Positions 33,493-44,256 of a stretch of 64,000 bases of DNA are shown here, one piece after another. Source of the DNA: CAVRZY01 sp963725415 (lineage in GTDB: Bacteria > Acidobacteriota > Terriglobia > Bryobacterales > Bryobacteraceae); contig CAVRZY010000246.1 of assembly GCA_963725415.1 (NCBI GenBank), positions 5,871 to 69,870 of the forward strand, given 5' to 3'. Each line of letters begins with the position of its first letter. Within the stretch, counting starts at the first letter, position 1. The notes beneath the pieces were generated by a model, which was not told where the DNA came from, ran no database searches, and saw nothing but the letters and a program-made list of their open reading frames with translations. The position numbers and the translations under genes are program-made.

Positions 33493-34849
33493 TCTGCTGT
33501 TGCTGCTGCCGGCCACCTGGGCCGAGCCGGTCGATTGGATCTGGAGCGCACGCTACGTGGTCACCATGGACCCCGCGCGGCGCGTGATCGAAAACGGTGC
33601 GCTAGCGCTGCGGGGCGAGCGAATTGTGGGGGTGGGAACGCGCGCCGAAATCGATGGCCGCTACCAGGCCAAGCAGCGCCTGGACCGGCCGGAGGCCCTC
33701 ATTCTTCCGGGCTTGATTAACGCCCATACCCACGCGCCGATGTCGCTGTTCCGCGGGATCGCAGATGATTTACGCCTCCAGGAGTGGCTGAAGAAGTACA
33801 TCTTCCCTGCGGAAGCCAAGAACGTTTCTCCGGAATTTGTTCGATGGGGGACCCGGCTGGCCTGTCTGGAGATGCTGCTCTCCGGAACGACGACGTATGC
33901 GGAGATGTATTACTACGAGGACGTCGTCGCAGAAGCCACAAAGGAAGCGGGCCTGCGCGGGGTGCTGGGCGAGACGATCATCGGCTTTCCCGTGCCGGAC
34001 GCCAAAACACCGGCCGAGGCCCTGCGGTTCACCGAGCGCTACATCCAGCGCTTTCGAGGCGATTCTCTGATCGTGCCGGCCGTGGCGCCCCACGCGCTGT
34101 ACACCAATTCTGAGGAGACGCTGCGAGCCTGCCGGGCTCTGGCAAACCGGTATGGCGTGCCGTTGATGACGCATCTCGAGGAAACCAAACCAGGGCGGGA
34201 GCAAGCTCTGGCGAAGTGGAAGAAGAGCTCGGTCCAGGTGCTGGACTCCTGGGGGATTCTCAACGGTCGCACGCTGGCGGCGCACGTGGTCTGGGCCGAC
34301 GACGCGGATCTGGAAATGCTGAAGGTTCGGGGCGTGGGGATCGCGCACTGCCCCTCCAGCAACACCAAACTGGCGAGCGGTATAGCGCCGGTTGCCAAGA
34401 TGCTTAGACTCGGCCTGGCGGTGGGCCTGGGCACAGACGGCCCGGCGGGCAGCAACAACGATTTCAACCTGTTCGAGGAGATGGACCTGGCGGCCAAGTT
34501 GCAGAAGGTGACCACCGGTGACCCCCAGGTCCTGCCCGCTCCCCAGGCTCTGGAGATGGCCACCCTGCTGGGCGCCCGGGCGCTGGGCCTGGAGAAAGAG
34601 ACCGGCTCGCTGGAGACCGGCAAGCGCGCCGACTTAATTACGGTGCGCCTGGATCAGCCCAACGCGGTTCCCCTGTACAACGTCTATTCCCAAATCGTCT
34701 ACGCGCTCAAAGGCTGCGATGTCCGCGACGTGATGGTCAACGGCCGCCTGGTGGTGCGCGACCGCCAGGCACTCACGCTTGACGCGCGGCAGGTGCTGGC
34801 CAAAGCCAAAGAGTTGGGCGCGAAAGTGCAGGCATCGCTGGGAAGGTAA
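33473..34849 (+). CDS. Secreted amidohydrolase (MtaD/TrzN-like adenosine or S-adenosylhomocysteine deaminase)
   Basis: A 458-residue protein with signal peptide MRRLFVSLLLLLPATWA. The metal-dependent amidohydrolase motifs are LPGLINAHTHAPMSLFRG (HxH), APHALYTNSEETL (His), LMTHLEETKPG (His-Glu) and GLGTDGPAGSNND (Asp). This pattern fits the MTA/SAH deaminase family. Such enzymes are normally cytoplasmic; a signal peptide would put this one in the periplasm, ahead of the NupC importer encoded in the same operon. The alternative is that the apparent signal is only a hydrophobic start. The substrate is not certain. Confidence 0.85.
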   Translation: MRRLFVSLLLLLPATWAEPVDWIWSARYVVTMDPARRVIENGALALRGERIVGVGTRAEIDGRYQAKQRLDRPEALILPGLINAHTHAPMSLFRGIADDLRLQEWLKKYIFPAEAKNVSPEFVRWGTRLACLEMLLSGTTTYAEMYYYEDVVAEATKEAGLRGVLGETIIGFPVPDAKTPAEALRFTERYIQRFRGDSLIVPAVAPHALYTNSEETLRACRALANRYGVPLMTHLEETKPGREQALAKWKKSSVQVLDSWGILNGRTLAAHVVWADDADLEMLKVRGVGIAHCPSSNTKLASGIAPVAKMLRLGLAVGLGTDGPAGSNNDFNLFEEMDLAAKLQKVTTGDPQVLPAPQALEMATLLGARALGLEKETGSLETGKRADLITVRLDQPNAVPLYNVYSQIVYALKGCDVRDVMVNGRLVVRDRQALTLDARQVLAKAKELGAKVQASLGR

Positions 34850-35054
34850 GGAACCGCTCAGAGGCTCCGGGGGTAACGGAGAAGCCGGTACTAGTACTCA
34901 CGAATTTGCGGGCACTCTTGACGCGGGTGCACCTGCTGTGTGACTTTCATTGGAGCCACCGACCCTGGCGCAGGCCCCGCAATCGGGGAGCGGCGGGGTC
35001 GCCGGCTCAAGAAAAGACGGACTGATTCGCCCGCTTTAGTGGAGGAGGTCTTCA

Positions 35055-35708
35055 ATGCGCAGCGGCATCCTTGTGACTGCACTGCTGGTGAGTCTGAGCG
35101 CGATTCCAGCTCAGGCGAGCATCATAGCTTACTACGGGGACATCGTACAGGTGTCGCCGCCCTGGTCGGTGCAAGAAGGGGATTACGAGAACAACACAGA
35201 AATCCGCCTATTCGCCGAACACTCGCCATTCTTCCTGCCGCAGAGGATCAGGGTGGATATCACCACGCCCGGGCTTTATGACGACGAGTTAGATCTGGAT
35301 CCCAGCTCTTTTGTCCGTAAGAACATGTACGTGATGACCTACCTCCTGCACGCCGATCCGGTGAGGCCGGGGGACGATGGGCGTGAATACCAGGGCCGGG
35401 TGAGGTTCGGTTCACAGATCTTGGGCGTGATCGTGCTCAGGGGCCGGCTCCGAAACACGGATGCCCTGCTTGGCGCCGCTGGCACGCTGTACCCCGCCTC
35501 CGGCGACCCTTCCACGGGCTTGGAGCTGAATCCGGACCAGGACTGGGTGGAACTGATCAACCCGCGTACCCTGAGAGTGCACTTCCGCACTCACGGCCAG
35601 ATTGACGAAGTGCGCGTCCTGGTCGAGGCTCCCGAGCCTGGCACCTTGCTGCTGTTGGGCGTAGCACTGATCGGCTTAGGCGTGGCCTTGCGGCGCCGTG
35701 TGCGTTAG
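35055..35708 (+). CDS. PEP-CTERM sorting-domain protein
   Basis: A 217-residue protein with N-terminal signal (MRSGILVTALLVSLSAIPAQA) and a C-terminal PEPGTLLLLGVALIGLGVAL followed by RRRVR. This is the exosortase-dependent PEP-CTERM signal, which is cut and processed at the membrane in strains that make exopolysaccharide. The body has no recognised domain. The gene follows the amidohydrolase by ~200 bases and converges on the broken TonB receptor, sharing four bases. Confidence 0.85.
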   Translation: MRSGILVTALLVSLSAIPAQASIIAYYGDIVQVSPPWSVQEGDYENNTEIRLFAEHSPFFLPQRIRVDITTPGLYDDELDLDPSSFVRKNMYVMTYLLHADPVRPGDDGREYQGRVRFGSQILGVIVLRGRLRNTDALLGAAGTLYPASGDPSTGLELNPDQDWVELINPRTLRVHFRTHGQIDEVRVLVEAPEPGTLLLLGVALIGLGVALRRRVR

Positions 35709-38332
35709 AACGTATACCGCAGCGCGAGCTGGATGATGCGGTTGGCGGTGTCGTTGCGCGAGGCGCCGACGAAGTTGAAGGGGTTGTAGGTGCTGCTGAT
35801 AGCGCCGAAATTCTGCCTCAGTACGCTGGCTGAAGGGAAGGAAAAGCGCGGGGTGTTGGTGACGCTGTACATCTCGGCCCGAAACAGAAGCCGGCGACCC
35901 TCGCGCACCGCGAACGCCTTGTAGATCCCCAGATCGAGGTTCTTGATGCCCTCCCCGAAGAAAATGTTGCGCCCGATGGAGTCTTTCCCGCTCCCGCCCG
36001 GATCGAAGGGACGCTGGGCCTGCGGAGTCTGGAAGGTGGGATAGAAGCCGGCGATCGGGAGCTGGAGCTTCGAGATCTGTACCCCGCTCTGAGGGTCGAT
36101 GCGGCCATTGTCCACCGAGCGGTGCTACAGCGACTGGTCCAGCAGGACGGGCCGGTCGTTGGTGACGCCGTCGGCATTGAGGTCGTAGCTGGCGGTGACG
36201 GCGAAGGGCTTGCCGGAGGCGAAGGTCAGGTTGCCGGTCAGGGTCCAGCCGCCCAGAGCTATCTGCGTCAATCCGCGGGACTTCTTGAACCAGGGCAACG
36301 TGTAGCTGTAGTTCAGGTTGAGGCGGTGGCGCTGGTCGAAGTCGCTGAGGCCGCGCAGACTGCGGGCGGAGGCGTTCTCGGTCAGGGTGACCCCGGCGGT
36401 CACGTCCGAGCCGGTATCGATGGTCTTGCCGAAGGTGTAGTAAACCTGCCAGTGCAACTCGTGGGAAAGCCGCTTCTTCACCTCCAAGCGCAGGGAGTTG
36501 AAGTAGCTCCAGGAACCGTTGGCGATGCTGTAAATCGCGCCGTAGCGGGGATCGGGCCGGCGCTGGTTGGTGCGCGGCTGGGCCAGCGAGATGTACCCGG
36601 AGGCGGGACGGGTGTTGCCCAGGTCAGGATCGATCTTGTCATAGAGTACGCCGTCCACCGGAGATAGGAACGGGAACCGGGCGCGGTTGGTGACCTGGTT
36701 CTGCAAAAGGCCGATGCCGCGCGTGCGATTGTAACCGGCGCTGAAGGTGATCTGGCCGGGCAACTGCCGCTCTAGGGTGAAGTTGTACTGCTGAATATTG
36801 GGCATCCCCAAATCGGGCGCCACGCGCACGATGGTGATCCGGCCCGGATCGTAGCTGGGGTCATAGGCGAAGCCGCCGGTGGGGTCGGCGACGTTAAAGG
36901 TTGCGTCGAAGGCTTTGTAGACACCCCAGGGGGGCAGAGAGCGCAGGCTGATTCCGCCCTGCGAGAAGACCGATTGGAAGATGCGGTTGTGGAACAGGCC
37001 GAAGCCTCCCCGCACGGCGAGGTGGCCCTCGCCGCCCGTCAGGCGGCTCCACAAGGAAGACCTGGGTTTCGGGGACCAGGCAAACCCGAAGCGCGGCTGG
37101 TAACCTCGCAGTGGCTCCGAACGTCCACCAGCCGCGCGAATAGTTGTCGGCCAGGTCGTCCAGGTGCTGGCGGCGGAAATCAATTCCGGCCTTGAGGAAG
37201 TGCCGGCCGCTGACGTGGGACAGGTTGTAGATATATTGATAGTCGATCTGGTAGCGGTGAATGGGGAACTGCCCGGCGCTGCCCATGGTGGTTGTCGAGT
37301 AGGCCGTAGGGTTAGAGATTCTGACGATGGGCGTGTTGTTTCCCGAGGAGATGTCCACCAGCGTCGTGCGCAGGCCCAGGCCGAAGCGGAACTCGCCCCA
37401 GGTGGTGGCGCTGAACATGTGCGTGGCCGCCAGGCCGACGTCCTGCTGCTTGTTGTTCTGAAAAGCGGTCTCGCCCCAGATCAGGGGCAGCGGCTTGCGG
37501 CGCTGCCGGCTGTACTGGTAGCGCAGCGCGAAGGTGTCTCGGGGGGTGGGGTTGTAGTCGAGCTTCCCGCTTTAATCCTCATCGGGATAGTAGGCGGGCT
37601 TGGTTTCGGTACAGCAGTGGTCGCAAACCGCCAAGTTGTTGGGCGTCACTCTGGGAAAGCGATCGAAGATGCTTTCGAGGAGAGCTCTGTCGGCCTCGAG
37701 GTTGGGATGCTCTTCCGGTTTCAGACACAGGCGGCAGTCGCCGACCTGTAACTTGTCGGTGGGCAGGAAGATGAAGCGGGTGAAGCTATTGTATTGGACC
37801 AGGCGAGTTTGCTCGAAGCTGTGAAAGAAGAAGAGCCGGTCCTTGCGGATCGGCCCGCCGATGGTATAGCCGAACTAGTTGCGGCGGTAAGGTGCGCGGG
37901 GAGAGACCAAGGCCCAGTCGGGCTTCTTTCCATAGGAATTGGCGAAGAAACCATTGGCGTTGAGTAACTGGTTCTGGAAGAACTCGTAGGCATCGCCGTG
38001 GAAACGGTTGGTGCCGGACTTGGTCTGCACCAGAATTACTGCACTGCCGGCGCGGCCGAACTCGGCCGAGTAAGCATTGGTAAGCACCTGGAATTGCTTA
38101 ATGGCGCTGATGTTGACGTTCTGGCGGTTGATACCCTCCGACGAATCGTCGTTGTTGACGCCGTCGATCTGAAAGGAGACGGAGCGGCTGCCGGCGCCGC
38201 TGAAGGTCACGTAGCTCCGGCGACTACGGCCCCGCTAGAGTCCGTGATCCGCCCTTCCAATGCGCCTGTCACCGTCTGCGAGTGGAGGTAGACGGTCAAA
38301 CAAGCGATCAACAGTAGAACACGCAGCGCCAT
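35705..38332 (-). pseudogene. Decayed Oar-like TonB-dependent receptor
   Basis: A signal peptide and start of a carboxypeptidase-regulatory domain (MALRVLLLIACLTVYLHS, then GRITDSSGAVVAGAT) begin at 38332 and end abruptly at a stop. The gene resumes in another frame at VTFSGAGSRSVSFQIDGVNN, as if about 200 residues (regulatory domain plus plug start) were deleted. Further breaks are in-frame stops near 37876, 37573 and 36124, plus a frameshift near 37100. The barrel continues to ASRNDTANRIIQLALRYTF at 35705. At least five lesions, including a deletion, make this a true pseudogene rather than a sequencing artefact. Confidence 0.88.
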
Positions 38333-38445
38333 CGAATCCCCCAATGCCAAGAGTTACCGCCCGCCATTATAGACCGGGCTCTGGGCAGTGAACAGTCCGG
38401 AATCAAGTACACCGCACGACTGTGATGTGATATTGTTTCCTTACG

Positions 38446-39297
38446 ATGATGTCACGCGATTTCACCTCTCGCCGTTCGTTTCTGGCCCTGGCCGCGGCTG
38501 CCCCCCTGGCGAGCGCTGCGCGGCGGGGCAAGCGCATTCCTCTCGGTCTGGAGCTATATTCAGTCCGGAACGAGCTGACACAGGACCTCATGGGCACCGT
38601 GCGCGGGGTTGCCAAGATGGGCTATGACGGCGTCGAGTTTTATGCGCCATACTTTGACTGGACCGCCGGCTACGCCCAGGAGGTCAGGAAGCTTCTGGAC
38701 GATCTCGGCATCCGCTGCTACTCGACCCACAACGGCGCGCGGTCGTTCGCCCCGGAGAATCTTGCTCGCGCCATCGAACTCAACCAGATCCTGGGAAGCA
38801 AGATCATCGTGATGGCCAGCGCCGGCAAGGTGGAAAAGCTGGATGGTTGGAAAGCGGTCGCAGAGAGCCTGAGCCAGGCTGCCGAGAAGATGAAGCCGCT
38901 GGGGCTGCGGGCCGGCTTCCACAACCACCAGACGGAGTTCCGGCCAATCGAGGGCCGGCGTCCCATGGAGGTGCTGGCCGCCAACACCACTAAAGACGTC
39001 GTGCTCCAGCTCGACGTGGGCACCTGTATCGAGGCCGGCTCCGACCCGGTCGCCTGGATCAAGGGGAATCCCGGCCGCTTTGCGTCGATCCACTGCAAGG
39101 ACTGGTCGCCGGACCCCGCCAAGGGCTACAAGGTCCTGCTGGGCGAAGGCGCGGCGCGCTGGAAGAAGATCTTCAAGGCGGCCGAGAAGAGCGGGCGTGT
39201 CGAATATTACCTGGTCGAGCAGGAAGGCAGCGCCTACCCGCCCATGGAGACCGCCGAGCGCAGCCTGGCGGCGTTCCGGAAGCTGCACGGGGCCTAA
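38446..39297 (+). CDS. Tat-exported sugar phosphate isomerase/epimerase (xylose isomerase-like TIM barrel)
   Basis: A 283-residue protein with Tat signal MMSRDFTSRRSFLALAAAA. The AP-endonuclease-2/xylose-isomerase-like barrel has metal-ligand positions in GVEFYAPYF (Glu), GFHNHQTEF, LQLDVGTCIEAG (Asp) and HCKDWSPD, then YYLVEQEGS (Glu). These enzymes isomerise or epimerise sugars. The family is widely expanded in Bryobacterales. The specific substrate is unknown. Confidence 0.85.
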   Translation: MMSRDFTSRRSFLALAAAAPLASAARRGKRIPLGLELYSVRNELTQDLMGTVRGVAKMGYDGVEFYAPYFDWTAGYAQEVRKLLDDLGIRCYSTHNGARSFAPENLARAIELNQILGSKIIVMASAGKVEKLDGWKAVAESLSQAAEKMKPLGLRAGFHNHQTEFRPIEGRRPMEVLAANTTKDVVLQLDVGTCIEAGSDPVAWIKGNPGRFASIHCKDWSPDPAKGYKVLLGEGAARWKKIFKAAEKSGRVEYYLVEQEGSAYPPMETAERSLAAFRKLHGA

Positions 39298-39392
39298 GAG
39301 AGGCCGACAGCGGCTCGCGCCAACAACCCGCCGAAACCTGGTGCGCGCTCGCATACTGGAGCACCTAGGGGGAGCGATGTTGTTTCTTCCTG

Positions 39393-41751
39393 TTATGGCG
39401 CCAGGTTCATGCGGTGGAGCAGGTCTGCAAAGCGAGGGTCGGAGCGAAGGCTATCCAGCCGAGGGTCGGGGAGCAACCAGGCGTGCATAGATCGTTCCTG
39501 ATACGCTTTCTCGAACCACTCGAAGGCTCGGTCCTTGTCTGGAAAGCCTGCGTAGATCACTGCCAGGTACTCCGGCGGGACGAACCTTTGGCGGGACAGC
39601 GCCTTTAACTCGTTGAGCACTTTCTCCGCCTCCTGTCTCTGGCCCGCGACGGCGTGAGCATGCCCCAGGTACATCAACTCCATGACGCCACGTCGTGACA
39701 GGGCCAGGGCCTGCTGGAGCCTCGGCGATGGCCTCCCGGTAACGCGCCCTCTGCAAGTAGACCGAGCCCAGCCCGCTGTGCCCCCAGGCGAAGTTGGCGT
39801 CCATGGCAATGGCCTTGCGAGATTCTTCGGCCGCCTCGTCGTAGCGGCGGCCGAAGTAAAGAATCCATGCCACCTGCGAATTCACGACGGTGGACAGCGG
39901 GTCAATTTCGCGGGCCCGTTTGATAACGGGGAGGGCTTGCTGGGGGCGTCCCACCGCGGCCAGATGGATGGCATACCACTGGTGAGCGGTGGCGTAATTC
40001 GGATCGAGCTCGATAGCGCGCCGGTACTCTTTTTCGGCGCCCGCCCAGTCCCACTCGTACTCCGTTTTCACGCGCGCCAGCGAGGCGTGCGGCCCGGCCA
40101 GCGTTTTATCGATCTCCAGGGCCCTGCGGGCTGCAGCCTTGGCCCGGAGGTAAGCCTCCTGGCGCGGCAGGACGCCGTAGGCTGCCAGCATGACGTAGGA
40201 GTCCGACAAGCCGGCCCAGACCAGGGCGTAGGCCGGATCCTTCTCGATGGCCTGTTCGAAGTGCTCAACGCTGTTTTTCAGTGCCTGCTCCGTCCTGCGG
40301 TTCCACCAGTATCGGCCCTTCAGATACAGTTGGTAGGCCTCGGTACTCTCCGTATGGCGCGTGGCCAGCCGTTTCTGCTCTTCGCCGGTCAGTCTCAACC
40401 GTAACTTCCCGGAAATTTCACTGGAGATCTCTCGCTCGATGGTCAGGATGTCCCCCGCCTTTCGATTGTATTGATCGCTCCAGATGAGGTTGGCGTTTCT
40501 GGCATCCACCAGCTCGACACTGACCGAAAGACCGTCGCCGCGTTGCGCGAGTCTTCCTTTCAGGATGGCTCGCACGCCCAGTTCCCGGCCGACAATCCGG
40601 GCATCTTTCTCCCGTCCTTTGTACCGGAAGACCGCCTCGCGCGACTTCACCCGGAGACCGGGGAGCCGCGAGAGGTCTGTAATCAGGCTCTCGGTGATGC
40701 CGTCACTGAGGTATTCGGCGTCCGGACTTCCGGTTGCGTTGGCGAACGGCAACACCCCCAGCGAATCGATGGGCGGGTTGCGCCCGGCGATCCAATAGAG
40801 GGACACGGCGACTACCAACGCAGCCGCGGCCACCGGAACCAGAAGGGCCCAACGGAGACTGCGAGGGCTTGGCTTCACCTGCGCGCCGGCCAGGCGGCCG
40901 ATCTCCTGAACTGCTCTAAGCGCAAAGGCCAGATCGCGTGCCGACTGGAAACGCTGCCCCGTATCCTTCTTCAGACATTGGGCGAGCACCCGATCTAACT
41001 CCGCGGGAACCTCGTGGCCCGAGCCGGATGCGGGCGGCGGGTCGTCACGGAGGATTGCGGCCAAGGTGTCGCTTGGGTTTGGGCGGGAAAAGGCGCGCCG
41101 GCCACTCACCATCTCGTAGAGCACGCACCCAAGAGAGAAAATGTCACTCGGGGCATCAGCCGGCTCACCGCGCACTTGCTCCGGCGACATATAGCCGATG
41201 GTTCCCATCACCGTTCCGGCCAGGGTTTCGGTTGGGGCGGAGGCGTCCGCTTGAGGGGAAGGCTTGGGGCGGACGCGCGCCAGACCGAAGTCCAGGATCT
41301 TCACCCGGCCCTCGGAAGTCAGAAAGACGTTTTCCGGCTTTAGGTCCCGGTGGATGATTCCCTTGGAATGCGCAGCGGAAAGGCCTTCCGTGAGCGCAGT
41401 ACCGGTCTCCACGGCCTCGCGCCAGGGCAGAGCTCCGCGCGCCAGCCGGCTGCGCAGGGTCTCACCCTCAAGCAACTCCGTTACGGCAAAAGTGACGCCC
41501 TTGTCCGTCCCGAAATCGTCGATCGCCAGGATGTTGGGATGCGATAGCGCCGCCACGGCCTTGGCCTCGCGCTCGAAGCGCGCCAGCGCCTGGAGGTCTT
41601 GGGCCAGGTGCTCCGGCAGCACTTTGATTGCGACATCCCGGTCGAGTCGCAAGTGTTTCGCGCGGTAGACTTCACCCATGCCGCCAGCGCCGAGGGGCGC
41701 GAGGATCTGGTATGGGCCCAGACGCGTACCGGGTGCGACAGGCATCGTCAT
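39393..41751 (-). CDS. Membrane Ser/Thr protein kinase with TPR domain, one apparent frameshift
   Basis: The kinase (residues ~10-280) is canonical: GAGGMGEVYRAKH, VAIKVLPEHL, HRDLKPENVF, DFGLAR and GTIGYMSPEQV. A single transmembrane helix (RWALLVPVAAAALVVAVSLYW) follows at ~300-320, then an extracytoplasmic adenylate-cyclase-associated-like region (IDSLGVLPFANATGSPDAEYLSDGI) and TPRs. The frame breaks at about 39718 (IAEA|PAG...), and the missing C-terminal TPR lies in another frame as QQALALSRRGVMELMYLGHAHAV... to NLAP. One indel explains it. All catalytic residues are kept, unlike the pseudokinase at 5806-7686. Confidence 0.88.
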
Positions 41752-41873
41752 TCTCCAAACTGGAGACCTGAAGCCGCCAAAGGCCGGTTTCCATTGTAGC
41801 GGAGCCGAGCCAGGATCTGACCCTGTGGAGCGCGAAGGCGGGGACTGGGCCGCAAAGGGGTGGCGGTCCCTGC

Positions 41874-43361
41874 TCAGCTTCGCAGCGCCCCGCCCTTACG
41901 GTCCACCGCCTTGGGGCCCCAGGCGCCGGGCACGAAGAAATCCTGCCAGCCCAGCTTGCACTCCTCGACCATCCGCAGCCCGTACTCGCAGCGCCCCAGG
42001 TCGCCCAGCCCTGTGTTATTGGACCCGAACGCGAACTTGCAGCCAGCTTCCTTCGCCAGGTGGAGGAAGGACGGGCTCGGCAAGCGGTAGCGGTTGTTGA
42101 TCTCGATGGCCACCCCGTTTCGCGCGGCGGCGCCAATCACCTTCTTCCGCCGCTCCTCGGTCCAGAGCCGCTCGTAGTCCTTGGCGATGGCATCCGGCAG
42201 GAAGGTCGGGTTCACATAAATGTCTATCGGCTCCCGCTCCAGAATCCCGACAGCGCGCTCGACCAGGGTGTCCATGAACTCCTGCGGGTCGGCGATGGTC
42301 CCGACCTCCTGGGGAATCCATAGCCGCATGCGGCGTCCCCGGTTGTCGGTCCAGGTCATGGAGTCGGTAAAGATGTACTCGAACAAGGCGGCCGCATTGC
42401 GCGAGAACATCTGGGTCCATTCGCGCCCCTCAGCCTGCATGGCCACGAACACGGGCTGCCCCTTCAGGCTATCTACGAAACGGCGCGCACCCTCGTCATC
42501 CTGCACGGAGAAGCCCTTCCCGCAGTTCACCGCGACTCCGTACTGGATGCCGTCTTGGCGCGACTTCGCAAGCGCCTGTTCCAGCGTGAACCCGCCTCTG
42601 ACGTGGACATGATAGTCCACCATGGGAATGTTCCGGGCGCCCAGCGTGATGATCTGCCGGTAGACTTCGTCCCCCACGGCAGCGGCACCGGCGGCTGGAA
42701 GGTCATCCGGCAGCGGCCGTACGCGGATGCTTCGGAAACGGGCCTTCGATCCAGCGTCGTGGCACTGGAGCGCGAAGGTGCCACGGTCCAGGAAGCGCCC
42801 CCGCTCATTGCCTTCGGCAATCACGGGCGGCGCCGGCTCTGTGAAGTCCACCAGTAGCATCCCGTTGAGCCGCACCTGGATGTTCTTGCCGCGCACGGCC
42901 ACATGGATTTTGAACCACTCGTCATCCGCGACGAGCTGCTTGTAGATGTTCCGAAGGCCGTAGAGCGAGCCGGTCTTCTTTCTTTCGCGGTAGTTGCCCT
43001 CGCCGGTGGCCGTGTTGTTGATCTGGACCTCGAAGCCCTTCTGCGGCCATCCCTTCTGCTGATAGGCCGTGTGGAAGTAGATTCCCGAGTTGCAGCCCGG
43101 ACGCGCCATGGCTTCCACTTCGAGTTCGAAGTTCCGGAAACTGGCGCCGCGCACCGGGCCGCTGTAGAACAGGTGCGACGGGGGCCCATCAGCCCTCAGT
43201 TGGCCGTCCACCACTTTCCAGGAATTCTTGTTCTCACTGGCTCGCCACCCCTTCAGGTTCCGCCCGTTGAACAACTCCACCCAATCCTGGTCGGCCGCAG
43301 TGAGGCCCACCGCTGCCATTGAGCCTACGAAGGCCCGCCGCGTGATGTCAGATTCCCGCAT
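41874..43361 (-). CDS. Tat-exported DUF1080 + PHP-like two-domain protein
   Basis: A 495-residue protein with Tat signal DITRRAFVGSMAAVG. Residues ~25-220 are DUF1080 (3-keto-disaccharide hydrolase/concanavalin-like): WVELFNGRNLKGWRA, GGIYFHT-like SGIYFHTAYQQKGWPQKGFE and EVQINNT. Residues ~240-490 resemble a PHP amidohydrolase-type barrel: PMVDYHVHVRGGF (HxH), NNRYRLPSPSFLHLAKEAG, KFAFGSNNTG. The fusion suggests recognition and cleavage of a sugar linkage, but activity is not predictable. ATG 43361 gives the Tat motif its usual spacing. Confidence 0.78.
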   Translation of the reverse strand: MRESDITRRAFVGSMAAVGLTAADQDWVELFNGRNLKGWRASENKNSWKVVDGQLRADGPPSHLFYSGPVRGASFRNFELEVEAMARPGCNSGIYFHTAYQQKGWPQKGFEVQINNTATGEGNYRERKKTGSLYGLRNIYKQLVADDEWFKIHVAVRGKNIQVRLNGMLLVDFTEPAPPVIAEGNERGRFLDRGTFALQCHDAGSKARFRSIRVRPLPDDLPAAGAAAVGDEVYRQIITLGARNIPMVDYHVHVRGGFTLEQALAKSRQDGIQYGVAVNCGKGFSVQDDEGARRFVDSLKGQPVFVAMQAEGREWTQMFSRNAAALFEYIFTDSMTWTDNRGRRMRLWIPQEVGTIADPQEFMDTLVERAVGILEREPIDIYVNPTFLPDAIAKDYERLWTEERRKKVIGAAARNGVAIEINNRYRLPSPSFLHLAKEAGCKFAFGSNNTGLGDLGRCEYGLRMVEECKLGWQDFFVPGAWGPKAVDRKGGALRS

Positions 43362-43482
43362 GAGTAACACCTCCCCACTTAGTATATGGCTGCGTTCCGC
43401 CCGACGCAGTTGCTGATGTTCGCGCCCGACTGTGGAGACATGCCGCGGGTCCCAGCCTGCGTTTTTTCACAGTTTCTGAGAG

Positions 43483-43815
43483 TTACAGGGTCGAGCTCGG
43501 CGGGACGTAGTCGGGGGGGAATGCGGCGCCTTCGCCGAAGAAGTACTGCTCCATGAGCCGGAGCAAGAATTCCTGGGCCTCCCGGGTGCCAAGGTTGAGG
43601 CGGTACTCGTTCATGATGATCTTCATCTGCTCGACCCAGATCTTCCAGGCCTCCTTGGAGACGTTCTCGTAGACGCGCTGGCCGAGGGGGTGGCCTTCGA
43701 AGGGCACTTCATCCAGGCCGGGCATTTCGCGTTGGAACTTCACACAATGGACCATGCGAGGGCCGGGTTTCGGTGCTTGAGGTGGGGCGGCAGGGGGGAC
43801 ACTTTCAGATCCCAT
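43483..43815 (-). CDS. yggX: Fe(2+)-trafficking protein (YggX), N-terminally extended
   Basis: A 110-residue protein whose core from residue ~21 reads MVHCVKFQREMPGLDEVPF (Cys conserved), then VSKEAWKIWVEQMKIIMNEYRLNLGTREAQEFL, matching YggX, which protects Fe-S proteins from oxidative damage. Twenty Pro-rich residues precede the usual start; translation could also begin at the internal Met at ~43755. Confidence 0.88.
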   Translation of the reverse strand: MGSESVPPAAPPQAPKPGPRMVHCVKFQREMPGLDEVPFEGHPLGQRVYENVSKEAWKIWVEQMKIIMNEYRLNLGTREAQEFLLRLMEQYFFGEGAAFPPDYVPPSSTL

Positions 43816-43845
43816 TCGAGTCTCCTCCAGGTTCTCGTTGATTCC

Positions 43846-44148
43846 TCAGGATAGCGCAGCTTGGCTGTGGCGCGGCATGGCGGAGGGGTGCGTCCGGCGC
43901 GCCAGTTTGTGCTGGAGGTACTCGGAAAGCTTCAGGGGGCGGGAGGCGCCCTTTTCCAACTGGCGCTGGACGGCCTTCTGGTATTGGCGCAGGATCTGCC
44001 ACTTGCGAGAGGGCTGAAGCTCGCAGGTGTCCATATCCAAGAGCAGGTCAATCTCCCAGGGGCGGAAACAGTTCCGGGTGAGCGTGCCGCGTTCCAGATC
44101 GCGAACCAAGCGGTTAAATCGGGTCAGGACCTGCTCGCTGTCTTCCAC
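43846..44148 (-). CDS. Conserved small protein of unknown function
   Basis: A 100-residue protein with FNRLVRDLERGTLTRNCFRPWEIDLLLDMD and QKAVQRQLEKGASRPLKLSEYL. The WEIDLLLD and QRQxEKGASxPLKLSEYL segments resemble small proteins common in Acidobacteria. It is helical and acidic/basic mixed, with no known domain. It lies just upstream of YggX on the same strand, so the two may be cotranscribed. Confidence 0.65.
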   Translation of the reverse strand: MEDSEQVLTRFNRLVRDLERGTLTRNCFRPWEIDLLLDMDTCELQPSRKWQILRQYQKAVQRQLEKGASRPLKLSEYLQHKLARRTHPSAMPRHSQAALS

Positions 44149-44256
44149 CGATGGAGCTCTCCAAAGTACTCATCGGCATTTCGGGAAGAATTGAACAGGG
44201 CAATCGAACCAGGGCAGGCGGCAAGCTGCCGTGTGAAGCGGTCTGCCAGAGTCGCC

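Noticed and set aside
35705..38332. TonB receptor broken only by sequencing errors
   Set aside because: Several in-frame stops and an apparent deletion near the N-terminus cannot be produced by a few indels.
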